A DNA stretch of 6,640 nucleotides from Clostridium sp. (lineage in GTDB: Bacteria > Bacillota_A > Clostridia > Lachnospirales > Lachnospiraceae): NCBI GenBank assembly GCA_023666975.1, contig JAMPAW010000177.1:1-6640 (forward strand), written 5' to 3'. Under the pieces are notes generated by a model, which had not been told where the DNA came from, searched no databases, and worked only from the letters and a program-made list of their open reading frames with translations. Below, piece by piece: positions 1-5,841 of this stretch (position 1 is the first letter of the stretch; each line of letters opens with the position of its first letter). Both the position numbers and the translations under genes were made by a program.

Positions 1-290
1 AATATGACTACACCCTCCACCCGGAGAGCAAAAAACTGAAAGAATGCCGTGCCAGTGACCATATCCCGGAGTGGCGCAGGAACCCGGAAACACCGGAGCC
101 GGACTTCTCAGGACTGATAAAGCCAAGACAGAAAACACCAAAGCCCAAGGCTCCCAAAAAGCAGCCTGTGCAGGCAGATGCCATTCCGGAGAATCCCTAT
201 CCGGATGCGCCGGACATCCTGCCAGCCGACTTTCCCACAGATAAGAACTGCGGGATCGTCGTAACGGACAAGCGTTCCATCATGTCCTGA
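1..290 (+). CDS. C-terminal end of an unidentified Pro/Lys-rich protein (partial, 5' truncated)
   Basis: The frame that is open from the left edge (first full codon at 3) encodes 95 residues and ends at a TGA at 288-290. It begins YDYTLHPESKKLKEC, passes through a low-complexity stretch rich in Pro and Lys (KPRQKTPKPKAPKKQP), then an acidic/proline stretch, and finishes DKNCGIVVTDKRSIMS. Codon use is GC-rich like the next gene, and no other frame gives a sensible protein. The tail looks like a disordered linker plus a short conserved terminal peptide, so no function can be read from it. It lies 94 bp upstream of the S1-like gene on the same strand. By context it may be an accessory protein of a conjugative element, but this is inference; the missing N-terminus would decide it. 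Confidence 0.6.
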   Translation, partial: YDYTLHPESKKLKECRASDHIPEWRRNPETPEPDFSGLIKPRQKTPKPKAPKKQPVQADAIPENPYPDAPDILPADFPTDKNCGIVVTDKRSIMS

Positions 291-295
291 TCCCT

Positions 296-310
296 GCCGG
301 ACTTTCCGGC
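296..310 (+). terminator. Small perfect hairpin just after the stop codon (weak terminator candidate)
   Basis: GCCGGA (296-301) and TCCGGC (305-310) form a perfect 6-bp stem with a 3-nt loop, starting 5 bases after the TGA of the upstream gene. No T-run follows, so it is not a standard intrinsic terminator. It could be a processing or attenuation structure between two co-oriented genes. Confidence 0.3.
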
Positions 311-328
311 TATGCACTATTAAACCAT

Positions 329-357
329 CCGCAGCAGCTCTTTATGACAGCCTGCGG
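329..357 (+). other. Inverted repeat just upstream of the S1-like gene's ribosome binding site
   Basis: CCGCAG (329-334) pairs with CTGCGG (352-357) across a 17-nt loop, with further partial pairing inside the loop. It is followed by an A-rich stretch that leads into AAGGAG. It may be a second mRNA hairpin or an operator. No T-run follows, so a terminator role is not supported. Confidence 0.3.
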
Positions 358-384
358 AAAACAAACAAAAAGGAGATTAAAACT

Positions 385-1716
385 ATGCCCAGAAAAGCAA
401 AAAATGAAGAAACTGTTGTGACGGAAGAAAACATTCTTACTGAAGAAAGCATGGAGACAGGCGGAATGCCCGATATGGAGGGTACGGATATGGATACCGA
501 AAATCCTGATGCCGGATCCGCTCCCGTAGACGTCGGTTCCCCTTCCCCTGAAGAAACCGATGTTAAAAACGCACCTGCTCCCGGAACGGACGATGCCTGT
601 GACACACCGGTTACAGAAAACACTGACATGGAAGAAACCGCTCCCGCATCGGAAGAACCTGCTTCTCCGGAAGACGGAGCCGGGGCAGAGGCTGCTCCCG
701 TCGCAGAACCTGCACCCAGACCTGCAGCCGCCCGCCGGAGAACAAAGGTCTCCGCTTCTGCTGCGAAGGCTGCTTCCGCTCCCGACGCACCCGCTCCCGT
801 AAAGAAAACAGCTCCATCCTCCATCCTTACCCTGAGTGCCGACACAGATGTGGAAACACCGGAAAGCAGGGAGGATACCATCTGGCATGAACTGCAGAAC
901 GCCTACCGCACCAGGAAGATCCTGACAGGCAGCTTGGGCGGCATTGAGAAAATGGACGGAGGCGGCACCATCGCAGTCATCTATTACAAGGAAATGCGCG
1001 TCGTGATCCCGCTCGCTGAGATGATGATCAACCTTGTGGAAGATGAAGCACATGACTATGGGGAACTGGTACAGCGCCAGAACAAGATCCTCGGCAATAT
1101 GCTCGGATGTGAGATCGACTTCATCATCAAAGGGCTTGACAATGCCAGCCGCAGCGTGGTGGCAAGCAGGAAGGATGCCATGTATAAGAAACGCCAGATC
1201 TTCTATATGCCGGATGCCGACGGAAACTCCCGTGTATGCGAAGACCGTATCGTGCAGGCAAGAGTCATTGCAGTTGCGGAAAAAGTAGTCCGTGTGGAGA
1301 TTTTCGGTACAGAATGCTCCATCCTCGCCCGCGACTTATCATGGGACTGGCTTGGCGATGCCACGGAACGCTTCCATGTGGGTGAACAGATCCTTGTCCG
1401 CATCCTGAGCGTCAAGATCCATTCCCTTGAGGACATTTCCGTGAAGGCAGATGTCAAGAGCGTCAACGGCAACACCAGCAAGGAAAATCTGACCAAGTGC
1501 AAGATCCAAGGCAAGTACGCCGGAACCGTCACGGACATCCATAAAGGCACCGTCTTTGTCCGCCTCCATATCGGCGTCAACGCGGTCGCCCATAGCTGCT
1601 ATGACAACCGGATGCCCGGCAAAAAGGATGAAGTCAGCTTCGTGGTGACACGGATCGATGCAGACCGGAATGTGGCGGTGGGGCTGATTTCACGGATTAT
1701 TAAGCAGAATATCTAA
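385..1716 (+). CDS. S1-like (OB-fold) repeat protein with acidic Ala/Pro-rich N-terminus
   Basis: 443 residues; ATG at 385 is preceded by AAAAAGGAG (about 367-375) at good spacing. Residues 1-145 are low complexity, rich in Glu, Pro, Ala and Thr, with a basic patch PRPAAARRRTK near 111-121, and are probably disordered. The rest reads as up to three S1-type RNA-binding units: roughly 176-263 (divergent), 288-356 (RIVQARVIAVAEKVVRVEIF, then GEQILVRILSV) and 375-443 (YAGTVTDIHKGTVFVRL, then GKKDEVSFVVTRID). The alternating strands and the G-x-V-x-x-I pattern are typical of S1 domains. It is not ribosomal protein S1, which has no such N-terminal tail and usually more repeats. S1-domain proteins of this general kind occur in conjugative elements of gut Firmicutes, where their role is unsettled; nucleic-acid binding is the safe statement. 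It ends in TAA, 9 bases before a strong hairpin. Confidence 0.85.
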   Translation: MPRKAKNEETVVTEENILTEESMETGGMPDMEGTDMDTENPDAGSAPVDVGSPSPEETDVKNAPAPGTDDACDTPVTENTDMEETAPASEEPASPEDGAGAEAAPVAEPAPRPAAARRRTKVSASAAKAASAPDAPAPVKKTAPSSILTLSADTDVETPESREDTIWHELQNAYRTRKILTGSLGGIEKMDGGGTIAVIYYKEMRVVIPLAEMMINLVEDEAHDYGELVQRQNKILGNMLGCEIDFIIKGLDNASRSVVASRKDAMYKKRQIFYMPDADGNSRVCEDRIVQARVIAVAEKVVRVEIFGTECSILARDLSWDWLGDATERFHVGEQILVRILSVKIHSLEDISVKADVKSVNGNTSKENLTKCKIQGKYAGTVTDIHKGTVFVRLHIGVNAVAHSCYDNRMPGKKDEVSFVVTRIDADRNVAVGLISRIIKQNI

Positions 1717-1725
1717 AACAGGAAA

Positions 1726-1755
1726 GAGGGACTGCCGATAATTAGGTAGTCCCTC
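1726..1755 (+). terminator. Strong hairpin after the S1-like gene, probable terminator
   Basis: GAGGGACTGCC (1726-1736) and GGTAGTCCCTC (1745-1755) form an 11-bp stem with one G-T wobble and an 8-nt loop, 9 bases after the TAA of the S1-like gene. The + strand lacks a clear T-run. Read on the - strand, the stem is followed by TTTCCTGTTTT, so it could also stop transcripts arriving from the operon on the right. A bidirectional terminator between convergent units fits the layout. Confidence 0.5.
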
Positions 1756-2128
1756 CACTCTACATGGCTCCTTTTACATGAGTATAAAGCTATCATACAA
1801 TCTATGAATCTTTTTGTTTCTTTCTCTTGTATAACAGCTACAGTGCTACATTGAGCAGTATAAGCACAAAAGTTATTATATAAACAAGTAACTGTCACCT
1901 ATCTTAACTATCACAGACCAACCGTTCGCATCTTTTGAATGTTTCAGCATGGCAAACCTATTATATTACACTAGCAGTTTTATAGTCGATAAACAGACGC
2001 CCATTCCGCTCAACACAGTGAGCATAATGCCACATACTTTTATTTTCTCCACCACCATTCCCCGCTTTTAACAACTTTATCAAATAATATTATTCGGTAG
2101 TCCTTTCCTTTCCATTGCATTCTTCAAT
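1756..2128. other. AT-rich intergenic gap with only tiny, unconvincing open frames
   Basis: About 370 bp separate two convergent transcription units. I see no gene with a good start, ribosome binding site and recognisable product. On the - strand there are two 24-codon frames in tandem, 1961-2035 (MWHYAHCVERNGRLFIDYK...) and 1876-1950 (MLKHSKDANGWSVIVKIGD...), plus an overlapping 30-codon hydrophobic frame at 1966-2058. The first two read as plausible protein but are short and lack strong ribosome binding sites; they may be decayed coding DNA. The gap also holds a perfect palindrome AATAATATTATT (about 2084-2095). Confidence 0.5.
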
Positions 2129-2884
2129 TTAGTTTTTATTGGAAATCATCTCTTCCATTAACTCAATGAAGTCCGTCTCAGACATACTTCCGTCACTTAA
2201 TCCATATGCTGAAACTCCATCCTGAAATCCAACAATATTATTGTCAAAAAGGACATTTTCGCTCTCAAGCAATACTTCTCCGTTGTACTCCCCCACTACA
2301 GCGTATGCTGTGTCCGATTCCTGAATAAGGAATAGATATGCTTCATCACCGACTTCCAGTAAACGATCTGTATCACCGTCTGAAACGATATTACCAATGT
2401 TTGACAAATCGCCGGCATCCTTGCCCTCCGTAACTTCGGAGATCATCTTTTGAGCCGCTTCGCCTGCGATGATACCTCCCGGCATATTTACATTTATTCT
2501 GCTCTCCGTAATATCACCATACAAAACATCCATGATCTCGACATTATAGGTCGTATAGATATAACTCCTGACATTTGCACTGTCGGCCTGCAGAACTTTT
2601 ACCTTTACAAGTGCATAGGTGTCATTCAGTAACGCATCAACTGTATTATAGTCTTTAAGCCTATCTGCTTCACTATACACATACATGGTATCCTCATTCA
2701 TAATCTCGGTGGTCACATCAGTCTCGGATTCACTGTTTTTTTCCACAGTAGCTTCCACTGTGCTGCCAAACTGAATGTCTTCTGTTATAGAAATTTTGTT
2801 TTCTTCACTTTTCCCGCAACCGCTTAAAAGCAATATAGCTATTGCCATAATTGATCCTGCATACAATTTCCTCATTTTCCTCAT
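2129..2884 (-). CDS. Secreted lipoprotein, possible OB-fold/NTR-like domain, next to the protease
   Basis: 251 residues from the ATG at 2884. The frame extends further upstream into the protease gene, but this start has an ideal ribosome binding site and places a lipoprotein signal at the N-terminus: MRKMRK, a hydrophobic core, then lipobox LSGC with the lipidated Cys at 23. Residues 24-80 are an acidic Thr/Ser/Glu linker. Residues 88-210 carry the pattern ALVKVKVLQ, YTTYNVEIMDVLYGD, INVNMPGG, LEVGDEAYLFLI, YAVVGEYNGEV. This resembles beta-barrel domains in which strands are followed by 'vGeeYLvfL', as in NTR/TIMP-like modules and similar domains of clostridial lipoproteins. An acidic helix (ETDFIELMEEMI) closes the protein. 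There is no Cys after the lipobox. It is the last gene of the operon, with its ribosome binding site overlapping the protease stop codon, so the two are probably translated together. Membrane-anchored surface location is well supported; the role is unknown, and protease inhibitor or substrate-binding partner are guesses. Confidence 0.8.
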   Translation of the reverse strand: MRKMRKLYAGSIMAIAILLLSGCGKSEENKISITEDIQFGSTVEATVEKNSESETDVTTEIMNEDTMYVYSEADRLKDYNTVDALLNDTYALVKVKVLQADSANVRSYIYTTYNVEIMDVLYGDITESRINVNMPGGIIAGEAAQKMISEVTEGKDAGDLSNIGNIVSDGDTDRLLEVGDEAYLFLIQESDTAYAVVGEYNGEVLLESENVLFDNNIVGFQDGVSAYGLSDGSMSETDFIELMEEMISNKN

Positions 2885-2890
2885 TCTGTT

Positions 2891-2900
2891 TCCCTCCTTA
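2891..2900 (-). promoter_or_regulatory. Ribosome binding site that fixes the start of the downstream lipoprotein
   Basis: On the - strand TAAGGAGGGA lies 6 bases before the ATG at 2884. Its TAA (2898-2900) is the stop codon of the protease gene, so termination of one gene and initiation of the next are physically linked. It supports the 2884 start over the in-frame ATG at 2959, which lies inside the protease gene and would bury the lipobox. Confidence 0.8.
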
Positions 2901-3530
2901 ATACAAATCATTGATGCCATTGGCATCATCTGCCATTGGCATATAAACCTTTCTCCCACTTCCTAATTGGCACATGATAACATTCGGATTATCGTTACTG
3001 TGCGCTAATCCCATAGCATGTCCAAACTCATGCGCTATTGTCCCCTGCTGGTTTTGTGATGTGGTCAGATTGTTACTTACCTGTAAATTTGGAAACACAT
3101 TAGAATTTATTACAATCTCTGTCCAGCTATAATTCTGATTAGGTGCCTCAAAGTTTGGATTGATACACCCTACATTTTTCACATAAAAATATGTACCTGC
3201 CACAGTAGAATTATTACCTGGCATAGAGTTCATATATATGTCAAAATAGCTTGACGATTTTTCATCTGTTCTGGAAAGCGAAATCGGTGTGGTTATATTA
3301 AGTCTTGATGTAGTATGTACCCACGTACTTACTGCATTATCGATGGTTGTAGTATATCCGCTTGCAGAACTATCAACCCAATAATTTCTTGTGCTATACC
3401 CGTAATTTCCTACTCCTCCATTCAAAGTATAACCAAATACGTTATACGCAAGTACAGGTACACTTGCCCCTATCATTAGGCACACTGATAACAGTATTCC
3501 TCCCAATAACTTTCTTGCACTTCTCTTCAT
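2898..3530 (-). CDS. Secreted matrixin-like metzincin zinc metalloprotease
   Basis: 210 residues. The N-terminus MKRSARKLLGG plus a hydrophobic stretch ending VPVLA at residue 28 is a Sec signal peptide, with likely cleavage before YNVFG. The catalytic signature HEFGHAMGLAH (167-177) is a full HExxHxxGxxH zinc site: ligands H167, H171 and H177, general base E168. It is followed by a Met-turn NVIMCQ (M186) and the ending MADDANGINDLY, matching the 'DDxxGIxxLY' helix at the end of matrixin (M10-type) catalytic domains. C122 and C187 could form a disulfide. There is no cysteine-switch propeptide, hemopexin or cell-wall anchor, so it is a minimal catalytic domain released or loosely held outside the cell. 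ATG at 3530 has AAGGAGGAT about 10 bases upstream. It follows the amidase gene after 46 bp. The protein substrate cannot be inferred. Confidence 0.92.
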   Translation of the reverse strand: MKRSARKLLGGILLSVCLMIGASVPVLAYNVFGYTLNGGVGNYGYSTRNYWVDSSASGYTTTIDNAVSTWVHTTSRLNITTPISLSRTDEKSSSYFDIYMNSMPGNNSTVAGTYFYVKNVGCINPNFEAPNQNYSWTEIVINSNVFPNLQVSNNLTTSQNQQGTIAHEFGHAMGLAHSNDNPNVIMCQLGSGRKVYMPMADDANGINDLY

Positions 3531-3576
3531 AGTTATAACAATCCTCCTTATAATAGTATGTTACTGTAGTTCTTCC

Positions 3577-4605
3577 TTACCGCATATTATAAATAATGAA
3601 TCCTCCTGACGGCGAATAGTCACTCAGATGAGCAGTTACTGTATCATAGGTATGTGCAGCAACAATAAAATCTCTGTTTGCCCAATCATATCCCACAATT
3701 ATCAAGGTATGATACGCACTACCATTACTGTTCAACAACGAAACCACATCACCAGTGTATCCATAACTGTATGAATCATCACCAACTGATGAAAATGTTG
3801 AATATCCGCTTGCATTGCTTTGCCAATAGCTTTTGAACGCGTTTGCTCCACGCCAAGTTGACGACACGTTGCTTGTATTGCAACTACTTCCTGTCGAGAA
3901 CCAATTAGACCAGTCTTGAGCCGCCGCAGATGTTCCTGGTGTTCCTTTCATGCTCTTCCCACCAGCATACAAGCATTGAGAAATGAAGTTTGCACAATCT
4001 CCTCCGTAAGATGACCAATCCGGATATGCCGAGTTATATGGATAATAATATTCTTTTGCATAGGCAACCGCATCTGAAGAACTATATGAGGACGCACGAG
4101 TTCTTACCCCATTTATCTGCGCGGCAGGCATATCTTTTGTAGCCAGCACAATTTCATAATCTTCTATATACAGATCCACATACATGCTGACCACATCCTC
4201 CATAGACATGATCTCATCATAATGACACTGCAGATAATTCAGATTGTACTCCCACTCTACGGTTGTTGTTTCTGAACCACTATGTAAACTGATCAGTTCT
4301 ACAATATATGTCTCCCGCTCCATCATGTTCCGATAGGCAATATCAACAAAATCTTCGCCACCCACTTCGTCTGCGCTCATAGAAACTGTAGCTACTTGTG
4401 CATACTTTTCTTGATATATTTCCTCCGCCAGCTCAGCTTGTTCTGTATCGCTCAAAGTCGGATACTGTTCGGACACATATTGATTAACTGTTGCCCTATC
4501 GGATTCCTCTGTGCTTTTCTACTCACTCGCGAACACACTGCTTCCAATCATCATTGTCATTACCAATGCAAACGCAATCATCATTCCTACTCTTTTTTTA
4601 ATCAT
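3577..4605 (-). pseudogene. Secreted Amidase_6-type (NlpC/P60-like fold) protein interrupted by in-frame TAG codon
   Basis: Reading from an ATG at 4605 gives a Sec signal peptide (MIKKRVGMMIAFALV... ending SSVFA-SE), then TAG at 4519-4521 as codon 29. The same frame then continues unbroken to TAA at 3577-3579, for 342 coding positions if the TAG is counted. The body has a variable N-terminal region, then at about 176-342 an Amidase_6-type papain-like domain: AVAYAKEYYYPYN, YPDWSSYGGDCANFISQCLYAGG (catalytic Cys204), a Trp-rich middle, GDVVSLL, AYHTLIIVGY (catalytic His299) and AAHTYDT near the end. These domains are predicted to cleave amide bonds in cell-wall peptides or related substrates. 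The gene has a good ribosome binding site and sits 18 bp behind the small lipoprotein gene. The longest uninterrupted frame starts at a GTG at 4476, but that would lose the signal peptide and has no clear ribosome binding site. Only this single codon is damaged, so it is a very recent pseudogene, a read-through case or a sequence error. Confidence 0.85.
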
Positions 4606-4613
4606 AGATTTCA

Positions 4614-4622
4614 CACCTTCCT
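4614..4622 (-). promoter_or_regulatory. Ribosome binding site supporting the full-length start of the interrupted amidase
   Basis: AGGAAGGTG on the - strand ends 8 bases before the ATG at 4605. It shows that the signal-peptide segment upstream of the TAG codon is the true beginning of the gene and that the internal GTG at 4476 is not the ancestral start. Confidence 0.7.
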
Positions 4623-4623
4623 C

Positions 4624-5112
4624 TCAATAACCTTCATTTAACACGCTACAGTTGTTCCAACCGTCATTGCTTCCGATTGCAATATATCTTTTGTTCTCAC
4701 TATTCTCTACGGACACTTCAAATAATACTACTTCGCCGGGACCATATCCTTCATACTCTCGTATAAAAGAGGATGTGGGATCTGCCTGTGCAAAATCAAT
4801 CAACCTGCGGTTAATGGAAATATAATATTCTTCCATTACTAACTGTATATGCGCCATTTCTTCCTCTGACAGCTCCACAGTTGATACTTCCTTGATTTCT
4901 GAGAATTCTTCCTGCTGATTTGAGGTATTGTACTTTTCCTCTTCATCATCAACTTTTTCTAAATTATGTTCCTCTGTCACCTCCCCTTGTGTTTCTACAT
5001 CTAAAAACTGCTCTGTTTTTTCCTTATTTTCTTTCGGAAGCGTGTCCTTTACACATCCCGTAAAAAATAGTGCTACCAACAATACAGAAACCATATATAT
5101 TATTTTTCTCAT
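4624..5112 (-). CDS. Small acidic lipoprotein of unknown function
   Basis: 162 residues. MRKIIYMVSVLLVALFFTGC is a lipoprotein signal with the lipidated Cys at 20. Residues 21-85 form a Glu/Asp-rich linker likely to be disordered (for example EKVDDEEEKYNTSNQQEEF), a common surface tether. Residues 86-162 look like a small compact domain: a helix (MAHIQLVMEEYYISINRRLIDFAQAD), then GYGPGEVVLFEVSVENSENKRYIAIGSNDGWNNCSVLNEGY, which reads as two or three strands with one Cys (155). I do not recognise the family. GAGGAGGC lies about 6 bases before the ATG. It starts 15 bp after the anti-sigma stop and ends 18 bp before the amidase start. Lying between a sigma/anti-sigma pair and secreted enzymes, it could be a signal-input partner of the anti-sigma factor or a surface accessory of the enzymes; both are inference. 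Confidence 0.82.
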   Translation of the reverse strand: MRKIIYMVSVLLVALFFTGCVKDTLPKENKEKTEQFLDVETQGEVTEEHNLEKVDDEEEKYNTSNQQEEFSEIKEVSTVELSEEEMAHIQLVMEEYYISINRRLIDFAQADPTSSFIREYEGYGPGEVVLFEVSVENSENKRYIAIGSNDGWNNCSVLNEGY

Positions 5113-5127
5113 TTTTCTGCCTCCTCG

Positions 5128-5841
5128 CTATGGCTGGTGCTCTATCGGAAGACTATCCTGTCGAAATACAAATTTGTCTTTATCAGTAATTTGGTATTTG
5201 CCCACAGAAACTTCAAATTGTCCGTTATTGCCTAACTTGATCCATATTGCTGCCGTCTCTGTCTTTCCGTCTAAATATGTTACTTCCATAACAATAACAT
5301 CTTCTTTCTCTTCTTGTGACAGATCGGATATTTTGATATTCGCATTATCAGTTAGCTTTCTAATAATATTCTGAGGTACCCAATCCATCAATAAGTAATA
5401 GTAATCCTCTTCCTGTTCACCATATGACACAGTAAAATTTTGGCTTAACCCATAATCCCCCCTCTGTTCGGTCCAATCTACAAACGAAATCCATTCATTC
5501 CTGCAGGAAAATCGTATACTCTCTATTCCATCACCTAAAACATAAAACTGTAGCGGATGCCCTTTCATTTGTCCGTTATCATCAATTTCACCCGACATCA
5601 TGATAGTATTTTCACTTGTAAGTTCCTTGCCTGTCTCATACGCATAAACAGTAATGGAAAGACTGCTATTTTTCTGTACGATCACCGCTATTCCAATCAT
5701 AAGACATACACTTGCCACCGTTACCCCAATTAAGCGAACGCTTCGCCGTAATGCTAATTGGGGATGATATATGAAAGCTTCCAGAATAAATCTATCATCA
5801 ATGTTCCCAATCGCATTTGAAAGTTTATCTATTTTTTTCAC
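5128..5841 (-). CDS. Single-pass membrane anti-sigma factor
   Basis: 237 residues with a GTG start at 5841, supported by GGGAG 7 bases upstream and by the 4-bp GTGA overlap with the sigma gene. Residues 1-34 are the cytoplasmic part, starting KKIDKLSNAIGNIDDRFILEA, which matches the 'ai..IdD.fi.EA' opening of anti-sigma proteins paired with clostridial ECF factors. One transmembrane helix runs about 36-56 (RLIGVTVASVCLMIGIAVIV). Residues 57-237 form an external beta-rich domain (FYVLGDGIESIRFSC, NFTVSYGEQEEDYYYLLMDW, VIVMEVTYLDGKTETAAIWIKLG). The short cytoplasmic part presumably binds the sigma factor and the outer domain senses the signal. There is no zinc-binding HxxxCxxC motif, so it is not a ZAS-type anti-sigma. 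The assignment rests on gene order and architecture; the signal is unknown. It uses a genuine TAG stop (5128-5130). Confidence 0.85.
   Translation of the reverse strand: MKKIDKLSNAIGNIDDRFILEAFIYHPQLALRRSVRLIGVTVASVCLMIGIAVIVQKNSSLSITVYAYETGKELTSENTIMMSGEIDDNGQMKGHPLQFYVLGDGIESIRFSCRNEWISFVDWTEQRGDYGLSQNFTVSYGEQEEDYYYLLMDWVPQNIIRKLTDNANIKISDLSQEEKEDVIVMEVTYLDGKTETAAIWIKLGNNGQFEVSVGKYQITDKDKFVFRQDSLPIEHQP

Noticed and set aside
342..881. A 179-codon Ser/Ala/Val-rich frame on the - strand
   Set aside because: It is an antisense shadow of the low-complexity N-terminal half of the S1-like gene.
310..1053. A 247-codon open frame on the - strand, with a product rich in Gly, Cys, Ser and Phe
   Set aside because: It lies opposite the S1-like gene, whose biased Ala/Pro/Glu codons create an open antisense frame; the product is compositionally odd and has no recognisable domain.
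1713..1898. A 61-codon - strand frame crossing the terminator hairpin
   Set aside because: It starts at a GTG without a good ribosome binding site, runs through the hairpin, and its product has no protein-like pattern.
2050..2128. An intrinsic terminator immediately after the operon
   Set aside because: The AT palindrome near 2084-2095 is too weak and no GC stem with T-run follows the TAA at 2129; the better candidate is the hairpin at 1726-1755.
2129..2959. Starting the last lipoprotein at the ATG at 2959
   Set aside because: It would lie inside the protease gene and add 25 residues before the lipobox; the ATG at 2884 has an ideal ribosome binding site and gives a normal lipoprotein signal.
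3577..4476. Annotating the amidase as an intact gene starting at GTG 4476
   Set aside because: That start has no clear ribosome binding site and removes the signal peptide that is encoded in frame upstream with its own good ribosome binding site.
4519..4521. Genome-wide recoding of TAG as a sense codon to rescue the amidase
   Set aside because: The anti-sigma gene in the same operon ends with TAG (5128-5130) at the expected place, directly before the next ribosome binding site, so TAG works as a stop here. Site-specific read-through is not excluded.
4928..5374. A 148-codon Ser/Phe-rich + strand frame
   Set aside because: It is antisense to the acidic linker of the small lipoprotein and to the anti-sigma gene; Ser/Phe richness reflects the complement of Glu/Lys codons.
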